64,000 nt of DNA from Salarchaeum japonicum (GTDB lineage: Archaea; Halobacteriota; Halobacteria; Halobacteriales; Halobacteriaceae): NCBI RefSeq assembly GCF_020614395.1, contig NZ_CP085324.1, forward strand, positions 1,679,564 to 1,743,563, read 5' to 3'. The notes under the pieces were generated by a model. That model was not told the DNA's origin. It ran no database searches and saw only the letters and a program-made list of their open reading frames with translations. Below, one piece after another: positions 51,864-61,604 of the stretch (positions are counted from its first letter, which is position 1; every line of letters starts with the position of its first letter). A program made the position numbers and the translations under genes.

Positions 51864-51949
51864 ATAGCCGGCTGTTGTTCGGCGACCACCAAAAAGCCTC
51901 CCAACCGCGTTTCGAAACCGACAGTACCCGGGCGGGCGAACCCCCGGGT

Positions 51950-53320
51950 ATGAGTCGCCGGCTTCGCGCCGTCGTCAGGACTGCCGCCGTGACGAGCGCC
52001 CTCGTCGCGTGCACGGGAACGGCGCTCGCGCACGCCGGCGGGCTGTCGGGCGCGGCCCCGGAGCGGATGGCCGTCCCGACGTGGCTGTTCCTGTTCACGG
52101 GCGGCGGCGTCGTCGGCGCGTCCTTCCTGCTCGCGAGTTTCGCGACCGACCGCGCGTTCATCGAGCACGTCCACGAACTCGGCCGGCGCGTCGAGGTTCC
52201 CGAGGCCGCGCTCGCGTGGGCTGGACGGCTCGTCGGCCTCGGCGGACTGTTGCTCGTCGTCGTCTCCGGCGTTCTCGGGCCGACCGCGCCGATGGAGTCC
52301 GCCGCAATCGTGGTGGTGTGGGCGGGCTGGTGGGCGGGGTACGCGATGACGACGTACCTCGTCGGGAACACGTGGCCCGCGGTCGACCCGTTCCGCACGC
52401 TCGCCCGCCCGCTCGGCGACGGCGTCCGCGAGTACCCCGATCGACTGGGCGCGTGGCCGAGCGTCGCGTTCCTCCTCGTGCTCGTCTACGTGGAGGTGAC
52501 GAGCCCGCTCGCGGACGACCCGCGCGTCCTCGCCGCCGTCGCGCTCGCCTACCTCGGCGTCGCGCTCGCCGGGAGCGCCGCCTTCGGCGTCACGGACTGG
52601 TTCGAGCGCGTCGACCCCATCGCCCGCATCTTCCGACTGTACGGCGCGGTCGCGCCCGTCACGCGCACCGACGACGGACTCCGCCTCCGCCTGCCGGGCG
52701 CGGGCCTTGTCGAAGACGTGCTCGCCGACCGCTCCGAGGTCGGGTTCGTCGTCGCGCTCGTCTGGGCGACCACGTTCGACGGCTTCACCTCCACGCCCGT
52801 CTGGACGACCCTCGCGGACGCGGTCGTGCCCGCGGGCGTCCCCGCGCCCGTCCTGTACGCGGGCGCGCTCGTCGCCGGCTACCTCGCCTTCCTCGCCGTC
52901 TACCGGGCGTCCGCGCGGGTCGCGCGCCGAACCGCGCCCACGTACCTGTCGAGCGCGGACATCGCGCGGCTGTTCGCGCCCTCCCTGCTCGCCATCGCCG
53001 CCGCCTACCACCTCGCGCACTACCTCACGTACTTCCTCGCGCTCTCCCCCCTGCTCGTGCACGCGCTCGTCACCCCATTGAGCGCGGGAACCGTCCCGGG
53101 CCTCACGATTCCGGGCTGGCTCCAGGCCGTGCCCGTGGCGTCCGTGCTCGCCGGCCACCTGCTCGCCATCTGGGTCGCGCACAGCATCGCGTTCGAGACG
53201 TTCCCCAGCCGGATTCAGGCGCTCAGGAGCCAGTACGCGGTCACGCTCGTGATGGTACTGTACACGATGACCAGCCTCTGGATAGTCACCCAGCCCGAAC
53301 TCCCCACCCCCTACGTATGA
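51950..53320 (+). CDS. Large uncharacterised membrane protein of the oxidase locus (456 aa)
   Basis: About eleven hydrophobic segments, after an N-terminal signal-like helix (VVRTAAVTSALVACTGTALA) with a His right after it (AHAGGLS). Histidine-rich membrane stretches (IAAAYHLAHYLTYFLALSPLLVHALV, AGHLLAIWVAHSIAF) could bind haem or copper. No known enzyme family was recognised. It starts a plus-strand set with the zinc-finger, 118-residue and 72-residue membrane proteins and coxA, so an assembly or copper-delivery role for the oxidase is a reasonable inference only. Confidence 0.8.
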   Translation: MSRRLRAVVRTAAVTSALVACTGTALAHAGGLSGAAPERMAVPTWLFLFTGGGVVGASFLLASFATDRAFIEHVHELGRRVEVPEAALAWAGRLVGLGGLLLVVVSGVLGPTAPMESAAIVVVWAGWWAGYAMTTYLVGNTWPAVDPFRTLARPLGDGVREYPDRLGAWPSVAFLLVLVYVEVTSPLADDPRVLAAVALAYLGVALAGSAAFGVTDWFERVDPIARIFRLYGAVAPVTRTDDGLRLRLPGAGLVEDVLADRSEVGFVVALVWATTFDGFTSTPVWTTLADAVVPAGVPAPVLYAGALVAGYLAFLAVYRASARVARRTAPTYLSSADIARLFAPSLLAIAAAYHLAHYLTYFLALSPLLVHALVTPLSAGTVPGLTIPGWLQAVPVASVLAGHLLAIWVAHSIAFETFPSRIQALRSQYAVTLVMVLYTMTSLWIVTQPELPTPYV

Positions 53321-53574
53321 CCGACACACACGTCCCCGACGACGCCGACGCCGCGTCCTGTCCGCACTGCGAGCGCGCGTTCCCGACGGAGACGATTCGC
53401 GACCTGCACGTCGGCCGCAGCCACCACGACGCGATGAACGACGCGGAACGCGACGCGTACGAGGACGCGTACCGCGCGGACGCGGACGACCTCCGGCTGT
53501 TCCAGTACAAGGCGCTCGGCGCGCTCGTGCTCGTCTACTTCTTCTTCCTCATGACGTACGCCGTCGTCGCGTAA
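53317..53574 (+). CDS. C2H2 zinc-finger-like small membrane protein (85 aa)
   Basis: Residues 15-36 form a C2H2 pattern, C15-x2-C18-x12-H31-x4-H36 (SCPHCERAF...LHVGRSHH). A charged acidic helix (MNDAERDAYEDAYRADADDL) and one C-terminal membrane helix (ALGALVLVYFFFLMTYAVVA) follow. So a zinc- or copper-binding cytoplasmic head is tethered to the membrane. Overlaps the 456-residue gene by four bases (ATGA). Function unknown; linkage to coxA suggests an oxidase-related role. Confidence 0.8.
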   Translation: MTDTHVPDDADAASCPHCERAFPTETIRDLHVGRSHHDAMNDAERDAYEDAYRADADDLRLFQYKALGALVLVYFFFLMTYAVVA

Positions 53575-53613
53575 ACGATGGCTTTTCTAAGCCGCACGGC
53601 ACAATTCTAGGGC

Positions 53614-53970
53614 ATGGAAGAACAACCCGGACTGAGCGACCAGTACCGGCGGTCGAGTCCGTGGCCGGTGTTCATCGCGCTCGGGTTCGCGCTCTCCGAA
53701 CTCGGCATCCTATTCGGCGGCGTTCTCGTCCCCGTCGCCGTCGGCGGAGTCGTGCTCCTCGAAGCCAGCGTCATCGGCATCCTCCGGGAGTCCGAGTACG
53801 CGTCCTCGCTCTGGGCGCCCGCCATCGGCGTCGGCGCGCTGTTCGCGCTCGCCGGCGGCGCGCTCCTCTACTGGGGACTGCGCATCCGCGCTGCCACCGT
53901 GCTCGGCGCGGGCGTCATCGCGGTTCTCGCGGGTATCGGGTTCTGGCTCGGGGAAACCGGACGGTTCTGA
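53614..53970 (+). CDS. Membrane protein of the oxidase locus (118 aa)
   Basis: Four hydrophobic segments (about 18-36, 38-56, 69-87, 92-110) behind a polar N-terminus (MEEQPGLSDQYRRSSPWPVF). The WPVFIALGFALSELGILFGG stretch resembles small integral proteins found beside haloarchaeal cox genes. No function known. Own promoter likely: CTTTTCTAAG at 53582-53591 is 23-32 bases before the ATG. Confidence 0.8.
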   Translation: MEEQPGLSDQYRRSSPWPVFIALGFALSELGILFGGVLVPVAVGGVVLLEASVIGILRESEYASSLWAPAIGVGALFALAGGALLYWGLRIRAATVLGAGVIAVLAGIGFWLGETGRF

Positions 53971-54006
53971 AAAGATATTTCCGTCGGCGGCGCGCACCAC
54001 CGACTA

Positions 54007-54225
54007 ATGACCGCCAACCTGTTCGACAAGGACGTCCTCCTCGACCTGACGGTCAACATCATCCCGCTCGCCATCATCGCGTTCTTCACCGCGATGTTCG
54101 TCGTGTTCAACCCCTGGGCCGACGAGGGCCTGTTCGGGCTTGTTCTCCAGTACACGCTGATGGTGTTGCCGTTCATCGCGCTCGCCGTCCTGACGTACGC
54201 CGCCGCGAAACGCATCGAAGACTAA
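54007..54225 (+). CDS. Small two-helix membrane protein of the oxidase locus (72 aa)
   Basis: Begins MTANLFDKDVLLDLTVNIIP; two membrane helices (about 16-35 and 44-64) and a short KRIED tail. A similar small protein sits directly upstream of coxA in haloarchaea as far as I recall, so it may be an accessory oxidase subunit. An AAGATATTTCC box lies about 27-36 bases upstream. Ends 58 bases before coxA. Confidence 0.75.
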   Translation: MTANLFDKDVLLDLTVNIIPLAIIAFFTAMFVVFNPWADEGLFGLVLQYTLMVLPFIALAVLTYAAAKRIED

Positions 54226-54283
54226 GTCGTCGCACGCGGGCGGAACCTAACCTTTCTTTACGCTCCGGTTCGCAGTTTCGAGC

Positions 54284-56119
54284 ATGGAACTCACCCCGCA
54301 ACTGGTGCTCACCGTGTTGATGGGGGTGCTCCTCGTGGCCGTGGCCGGCTGGCTCACGCGTCTCGAGGATTGGCGCTCCTACTCCCCCGTCGGCGGCGGC
54401 GCGCACGGCGAGGGAACCGCACACGGTCACGCGGAGAAACCGGGCGGCATCACCCGGTGGCTGACGACGGTCGACCACAAGGACATCGGTATTCTCTACC
54501 TCACGTACAGCATCATCACCCTGCTCTGGGGTGGTGTGACGGTGATGCTGATGCGGTTCGAACTCATCACGCCCGAGATGGACTTCCTGAACACCGTCGG
54601 CGGACTGCTCGGCGGTATCGGGGGGGCGACGCTCTACAACGGCCTCCTGACCTCGCACGGGCTCACGATGCTGTTCCTGTTCGCGGCCCCGATGATTTTC
54701 GCGTTCGGGAACTACGTCATCCCCCTTCTCGTTGACGCGGACGACATGGCGTTCCCGCGCGTGAACGCCATCGCGTTCTGGATTCTGCCCTTCGCGACCT
54801 TCCTCATCTGGGCGGGCTACTTCCTGAAGCCCATCGGCATCGACGTCATCCCGGCTCCGACGAGCTGGACGATGTACCCGCCGATCACGGGGAAGGCGGC
54901 GGCCGAAGGGTCGCTCTACATGCCGAACCCCGGCGTCGACCTGATGTTGCTCGGTCTCCACCTCTCCGGTATCTCGACGACGATGGGCGCGATTAACTTC
55001 ATCGCGACAATCGTCGCCGAGCGGGACGTCGCGTGGAAAGACCTCGACATCTTCAGTTGGACGATTCTCACGCAGGGCGGCATCATCCTGTTCGCGTTCC
55101 CGCTCCTCGGCGCGGCGATCATCATGCTCCTGCTCGACCGGAACTTCGGCACGACCTTCTTCACGGTCGAGGGCGGCGGAACGATACTGTGGCAGAACCT
55201 CTTCTGGTTCTTCGGCCACCCAGAGGTGTACATCCTCGTGCTGCCGCCGATGGGCGTGCTCAGCCTCCTCATTCCGAAGTTCTCGGGTCGGAAGCTGTTC
55301 GGGTTCAAGTTCGTCGTCTACTCGACGCTCGCCATCGGCGTCCTCTCCTTCGGCGTGTGGGCCCACCACATGTTCACGACGGGGATGGATCCGCGGCTCC
55401 GCGCGAGCTTCATGGCCGTCTCGTTGGCTATCGCGATACCGAGCGCGGTGAAGACGTTCAACTGGATTACGACGATGTGGAACGGGAAGCTCCGGCTGAC
55501 CGCGCCGATGATGTTCTGTATCGGCGCGCTCCAGAACTTCATCATCGGCGGCGTGACCGGCGTGTTCCTCGCCGCCATCCCGTTCGACCTCCTGATGCAC
55601 GACACCTACTACGTGGTCGGCCACTTCCACTTCATCGTGTTCGGGATGATCGGGTTCGCGCTGTTCGCCGCGGCCTACTACTACTTCCCGCTCCTGACGG
55701 GCCGGCTGTACAACAAGAAGCTCGCGCAGTGGCACTTCTGGCTCTCCATCATCGGCGGGAACATCACGTTCATCGCCATGCTCATCCTCGGGTACGGCGG
55801 AATGCCGCGCCGGTACGCGACGTTCGACCTCTCCATCGTCGCGGGCAACCAAGAGGCGCTCCAGAGCCTCTTCGTCAGCGGACACGGCATCGCGACGCTC
55901 GGCGCGGTCATCATGGCCGTCGGCCAGGTCATCTGGCTGTGGAACATGGTGCAGTCCTTCCGCAGCGGGAAGCGCGTGGAGGACGGCGACCCGTGGAACC
56001 TGAAGGAGACGGGCCAGTTCACGCCCGAGTGGGCGTGGTTCGAGCAGAAACTCCAGACGAAACTCGCTGACGGCGGCGAAGAAGACGCGGAGGCGGACGC
56101 GGCGCAGTCCGCCGACTGA
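54284..56119 (+). CDS. coxA: Cytochrome c oxidase subunit I (haem-copper oxidase, A1 type)
   Basis: 611 residues, at least twelve membrane helices. Active-site set present: low-spin haem His in LLTSHGLTMLFLF, CuB region WFFGHPEVYILVLPPMG (His and cross-linked Tyr; the Glu marks an A1-type D-channel), VWAHHMFTTGMDP (two CuB His) and HDTYYVVGHFHFIVFG (haem a/a3 His). Reduces O2 to water and pumps protons. The N-terminal region has a His-rich HGEGTAHGHAEKPGG loop. CCTTTCTTTACG (54251-54262) lies about 22-33 bases upstream. Together with coxB, coxC and the ctaAB fusion it forms a complete aa3-type oxidase set. Confidence 0.97.
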   Translation: MELTPQLVLTVLMGVLLVAVAGWLTRLEDWRSYSPVGGGAHGEGTAHGHAEKPGGITRWLTTVDHKDIGILYLTYSIITLLWGGVTVMLMRFELITPEMDFLNTVGGLLGGIGGATLYNGLLTSHGLTMLFLFAAPMIFAFGNYVIPLLVDADDMAFPRVNAIAFWILPFATFLIWAGYFLKPIGIDVIPAPTSWTMYPPITGKAAAEGSLYMPNPGVDLMLLGLHLSGISTTMGAINFIATIVAERDVAWKDLDIFSWTILTQGGIILFAFPLLGAAIIMLLLDRNFGTTFFTVEGGGTILWQNLFWFFGHPEVYILVLPPMGVLSLLIPKFSGRKLFGFKFVVYSTLAIGVLSFGVWAHHMFTTGMDPRLRASFMAVSLAIAIPSAVKTFNWITTMWNGKLRLTAPMMFCIGALQNFIIGGVTGVFLAAIPFDLLMHDTYYVVGHFHFIVFGMIGFALFAAAYYYFPLLTGRLYNKKLAQWHFWLSIIGGNITFIAMLILGYGGMPRRYATFDLSIVAGNQEALQSLFVSGHGIATLGAVIMAVGQVIWLWNMVQSFRSGKRVEDGDPWNLKETGQFTPEWAWFEQKLQTKLADGGEEDAEADAAQSAD

Positions 56120-56138
56120 ATTCCGGTTCAGTTTTTTC

Positions 56139-56225
56139 TCAGTTCAGTACGAGTACGAAGCCCGTGACGAACATGAGGAGTGCGACGCCGACGAGCGTGA
56201 CGAAGAGGATGTCCGTCTCGTCCAT
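56139..56225 (-). CDS. 28-residue single-helix membrane peptide
   Basis: Reads MDETDILFVTLVGVALLMFV followed by TGFVLVLN and stop. An acidic N-terminus precedes one perfect membrane helix, with no internal stop or charged break. It lies head-on to coxA, 19 bases past its stop, and a T6 run (56132-56137) just after its own stop may terminate both. The size and form match tiny oxidase subunits, but no homologue can be confirmed here. Confidence 0.5.
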   Translation of the reverse strand: MDETDILFVTLVGVALLMFVTGFVLVLN

Positions 56226-56283
56226 ACCGGTTCTGCGGGGCGAGAGCGCAAAAGCCTACTCACTCCGCCCTGAAGGTCGTGGT

Positions 56284-56544
56284 GTGCGCGAAGAAACGTC
56301 CGGTCGGCGGGTGATTCAGGTGATGTACGTCGTGACTATCGCGGTCATCGGCGTGTTCGGCTACCTCGTCGGTATCGCGATTCAGCCTCGGTTGGAGGAA
56401 CTCGGTGTCACGTCTGTCGGCGTGGGGCCGTTGATGTTGCCGATGTCCCCCGTGAACCTCGCCGTCATCGGGATGGTGCTCGTGGGCGCGGGGTTGACGG
56501 TGGCGTTCGGTCTGGTGGCGGTCGTCTCCCGGTACGCGGATTAG
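56284..56544 (+). CDS. Small two-helix membrane protein (86 aa)
   Basis: Starting with GTG at 56284 the product reads REETSGRRVIQVMYVVTIAV with a second helix PVNLAVIGMVLVGAGLTVAF. A basic SGRR segment precedes helix one, a pattern I associate with a recurrent haloarchaeal membrane family. ATG 56323 is the alternative start. Located after coxA. Its stop overlaps that of the HAD gene (TTAG). Function unknown. Confidence 0.65.
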   Translation: MREETSGRRVIQVMYVVTIAVIGVFGYLVGIAIQPRLEELGVTSVGVGPLMLPMSPVNLAVIGMVLVGAGLTVAFGLVAVVSRYAD

Positions 56545-57206
56545 AGCGCGTCGGGGAGCGCGGCGAGCGATTCGACTTCGACGGTCGCGCGCCCGCCGAC
56601 TCGTTCTTCGGGGTCGTTCTCCCGGTTCACCCACGCGGCGTTCATGCCGGCGTTCGACGCGCCGGCGACGTCCCAGGCGTTCGAGGAGACGAGCCAGCAG
56701 TCCTCGATGGGTCTGTCGAGTTCGTTCGCGGCGTGTTCGTACACCGCGGGCGTGGGTTTGAAGGTGGAGACGGCGTCCGCGCTCAGAATGTGGGAGACGC
56801 GTTCGTCGATGCCGGTGGTGGCGGCGAGCGTGTCGAGCATCTCGGGGTTGCCGTTGGAGAGGACGGCGAGTTCGAACTCGTCTCGGAGGGCGTCGAGCGC
56901 GCCGAGCGCGTCGGGGAACGGGTCGAGGGCGTCGTAGGCGTCGAGGATGCGGTCGCGGGTCGCCGCGCTCGGGGTTTCGTTGTGGCGGGCGAGCGCGTAG
57001 TCCAGGGCGTCCCCGGTGACCGCGTGAAAGGTCGCGTAGTCGTTCATCTGGGAGCGTTGCTGGGCGTATTCGAGCTGTCGGCGTCGCCACGTCGCGTCGA
57101 TGTTCGCCGCGTGCGCGGCGCTCGCGTCGAGTTCGCGGCGGAGCGCGGCCGTGACGCTGGACGTGTCGCAGAGCGTGCCGTACATGTCGAAGCAGAGCGC
57201 GTCCAT
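56541..57206 (-). CDS. HAD-family hydrolase, haloacid dehalogenase type II-like
   Basis: 221 residues. Nucleophile Asp7 in CFDMYGTLCDTSSV (DxY, as in L-2-haloacid dehalogenases), the LAVLSNGNPEMLDTL Ser/Asn motif, the Lys in STFKPTPAVYEHAA, and WLVSSNAWDVAGASNAGMNAAW with the last acidic motif. The Asn in SSNAWD and the cap helix pattern fit type II dehalogenases, although many members are phosphatases. ATG 57206 chosen from the family N-terminus. Confidence 0.9.
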   Translation of the reverse strand: MDALCFDMYGTLCDTSSVTAALRRELDASAAHAANIDATWRRRQLEYAQQRSQMNDYATFHAVTGDALDYALARHNETPSAATRDRILDAYDALDPFPDALGALDALRDEFELAVLSNGNPEMLDTLAATTGIDERVSHILSADAVSTFKPTPAVYEHAANELDRPIEDCWLVSSNAWDVAGASNAGMNAAWVNRENDPEERVGGRATVEVESLAALPDAL

Positions 57207-57282
57207 ACGGGGGCGTTCGGGCGGGCGCGTGAAAGTCGTGTCCGCCGTCCGGATTATGTACCTGGGCGTGCTATCGACCCGC

Positions 57283-58031
57283 ATGGATGTTCGTGCTGCG
57301 GCCGAGGCCGACGCGGACGGGATTCGAACAGTCGCGCGGGCGTCCCTCGACGCGTCCTACGCCGACGCGCTCGGAGATGACGCCATCGCGGGCTTGCTGG
57401 ACGAGTGGTACGACCCGGCCAGGCTCGCAGACCGCATCGACGCTGAGAGCGTGTTCTACGTCGTCGCGGCGGTGGACGGCGAGGTCGTCGGGTTCGCGGA
57501 GGTCGAACTGGACGAGCCGAACGAGTCCGCCGCCGAAATCCAGTGGCTCCACGTCCACCCCGACCGTCGCGGCGAGGGCGTCGGCGTGGCGTTGCTCGAA
57601 CGCGCGGAGGAACGCGCGCTCGAACGCGGCGCGAACCGCGTCGAGGGCGTCGTGCTCGCCGCGAACGACGCGGGCAACGAGTTCTACCGGTCGCACGGCT
57701 ACGAGCGCATCGGCACGCACACGGTCGAGGTCGGCGGGGAGTCGTTCGACGAGCACGCGTACGGGAAGCGCCGGGACGCCGACGGCCCCGGGGACTTCCT
57801 CGAAGCACACGACCTCGACGGCGACACCGTGTACGTCGCGCTCGACGAACGCGAGCGCGGGAGCGCCGCCCCGTTCTACGTCGCGTACACCGACCGGGAG
57901 CGCGAGAACAGGTACGGCTACTACTGTTCGAACTGCGGGAGCTTCGACACCGTGATGGACTCGATGGAGCGCGTGGAGTGCGGGGACTGCGAGAACAGTC
58001 GGAAGCCGAGCCGCTGGGATTCTGCGTACCT

Positions 58032-58035
<4 letters not shown>
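57283..58035 (+). CDS. GNAT N-acetyltransferase with C-terminal zinc ribbon
   Basis: 250 residues. Residues 1-165 are a GNAT domain with WLHVHPDRRGEGVGVALLERA (acetyl-CoA site) and ANDAGNEFYRSHGYERIGTH. The C-terminal 85 residues form a separate domain ending in a four-cysteine ribbon: C215-x2-C218 ... C233-x2-C236 (YYCSNCGSFDTVMDS, VECGDCENSRKPSRW). The ribbon domain recurs in haloarchaea and may contact protein or nucleic acid. Substrate unknown. Stop overlaps that of mcmA (TTAG). Confidence 0.9.
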
Positions 58036-59735
<1,700 letters not shown>

Positions 59736-59781
59736 ACCACAAAATTTGCCGGAGTCGTCATTAAGGTTCCGCGTACCGGCC

Positions 59782-60573
59782 TCAGTAGTGCCCCATCACG
59801 CCGGCGCGGCGCGCCCAGCGCTGACAGTAGTGGAAGGCGGCGTACCCGACCGCGAGGTAGCCGACCGCCGTCGCGACGAGCACGCCGAGTTCGCCCGCGG
59901 ACATCCCGGTGAGGGGGACGCCGTCCGCCATCGCGCGCTGGAGGAGGTGACTGCCCTGCGCGAGCGGCAGCCACTTGAGGAGCGGGTAGTCCCCGACGGG
60001 CGCGGCGATGAGCGCGATGAAGACGAACTGGAGGAGCTGGAAGGCGTTCTCCACGCGCTTGAACCGGATGGCGAGCCCGCCGAACACGAACCCGATGCCG
60101 ACTGCTGGCGCGACGGCGAGCGCGCCGAGCGGCAGAACAGTAAGGGGGTCGAGCGCGAGCGACCGCCCCGTCACGGCGAGCATCACGGCGAGCGTGACCG
60201 CGCCCCAGAGGAAGGCTTCGAGGACGTTCACGACCGTCTTCGTCGCCATCACGCGCCCGAACCCGAGCGGGGACATGAACAGCTGTTCGAGCGTTCCCCA
60301 CTGGGCCTCCCTCGTCACGGCCCAGGAGAGCCCGCTGTACGCGGCGATGGCCATGCTCCAGAGGAGGTAGCCGACGATGATGCCGGAGAGCGAGTCGTCG
60401 ATGGCGGCGGGCGCGACCGCGCGGCCGCCGTAGAAGATGACGAAGAACACGAGAATCAGCGTCCCGACCTGCGAGAGCGTGTTCACGGGGTAGCGCACGA
60501 GCAGGAGGACGGTCTTGCGCGCGGACGCCCGGAAGAACCGGGCGTAATCCGCGAGCGATACGTCCGTCGTCAT
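59782..60573 (-). CDS. ABC-2 type exporter permease (second system)
   Basis: 263 residues, six membrane helices: VNTLSQVGTLILVFFVIFYGG, GYLLWSMAIAAYSGLSW, and EFWGTLEQLFMSPLG-like REAQWGTLEQLFMSPLGFGR, the coupling segment of ABC-2 permeases. Overlaps the ATPase gene by ATGA. The cargo is unknown. Not closely similar to the permease at 46160, so the two exporters are separate lineages. Confidence 0.9.
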   Translation of the reverse strand: MTTDVSLADYARFFRASARKTVLLLVRYPVNTLSQVGTLILVFFVIFYGGRAVAPAAIDDSLSGIIVGYLLWSMAIAAYSGLSWAVTREAQWGTLEQLFMSPLGFGRVMATKTVVNVLEAFLWGAVTLAVMLAVTGRSLALDPLTVLPLGALAVAPAVGIGFVFGGLAIRFKRVENAFQLLQFVFIALIAAPVGDYPLLKWLPLAQGSHLLQRAMADGVPLTGMSAGELGVLVATAVGYLAVGYAAFHYCQRWARRAGVMGHY

Positions 60574-61556
60574 CGCGCGTCCTCCGTGACGGAGAGGAAG
60601 ACGTCTTCGAGGTCGGGGTCGTGGCTGTCCACGTCGGACAGCGCGAGGCCGGCGTCGCGAAGCACGTCGAGGACGTCGTAGAGCGACGCGTCGCCGGTGA
60701 GCGTCACGTCGAACGCGACGCGCTCGCCCCGAGTCATCCAGTCCGCGGCGTCGAACCGGGCTTCGAGCGTTCCCCGCACGGACTCGGACACCGCGCCCTC
60801 GACCTCGACGCGGTAGGCCTGCGTCTCGAACACGCCGACGAGTTCCTCGACCGGGTCGTCCGCGATGACCGACCCGTCGGAGAGGATGACGACGCGGTCG
60901 CAGACCGCCTCCACCACGTCCATGTCGTGGCTCGACAGGACGACCGTGATGTCCTCTTCCTCGGCGAGCCGGCGGAGTTCGCGGCGGAGTTCGAGGGACG
61001 CCTCCACGTCCAGTCCCAGCGTGGGTTCGTCGAGGAACACCACGTCCGTGCCGCGGGCGAACGTCGCGGCGAGCGATACCTTCTGCTTCTGTCCCCGGGA
61101 GAGGTCGTTCACGGGGTCGTCCGCCTTCTCCAGGAGGCCGAACTGGGAGAGCAAGCGGTTCTGGCGCTCGCGGGACGCGGGGTTCGCGCCGAGCGCCGCG
61201 AAGTAATCGAGGTTCTCGCGGACGGTGAGCCGCCAGTAGACGTTCCGCGCGCCCTCCAGCATCGCGCCGACGTGCCGGTACACCTCCCGCGGACGCTCGT
61301 GCGCGTTCACGCCCGCGATTTCCACGGTTCCCGACGTGGGGACGACGAGGCCGAGAATCGACTTGATGGTCGTGGTCTTCCCCGCGCCGTTCGGCCCGAG
61401 CACGCCCACGACTTCGCCCCGGGACACGTCGAAGGAAACGTCCTCGACCGCGGTGACGGCGTCGTCGCCCTCGCCGTACGTCTTCCGGAGACCGTTTACG
61501 TGGAGGACGGTGTCGGCGGTCGCGTCCGCGTTCGCTCGCGCCTGCGTTCGCTGCAT
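60570..61556 (-). CDS. ABC transporter ATP-binding protein (second system)
   Basis: 328 residues. Walker A GPNGAGKT (54-61), signature in the variant form LSRGQKQKV, Walker B DVVFLDEPTLGLD, H-loop LSSHDMDVVEAVCD. C-terminal domain (about 240-328) ends DSHDPDLEDVFLSV, as in exporter ATPases of the NatA/DrrA group. A CTTTACC box (minus strand, about 61581-61588) lies near -27 relative to the ATG. Confidence 0.93.
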   Translation of the reverse strand: MQRTQARANADATADTVLHVNGLRKTYGEGDDAVTAVEDVSFDVSRGEVVGVLGPNGAGKTTTIKSILGLVVPTSGTVEIAGVNAHERPREVYRHVGAMLEGARNVYWRLTVRENLDYFAALGANPASRERQNRLLSQFGLLEKADDPVNDLSRGQKQKVSLAATFARGTDVVFLDEPTLGLDVEASLELRRELRRLAEEEDITVVLSSHDMDVVEAVCDRVVILSDGSVIADDPVEELVGVFETQAYRVEVEGAVSESVRGTLEARFDAADWMTRGERVAFDVTLTGDASLYDVLDVLRDAGLALSDVDSHDPDLEDVFLSVTEDAR

Positions 61557-61604
61557 GCACGAACCCTCCCCGTGTCGCGTGGTAAAGGTTTCCAGACCCG
61601 GGCG

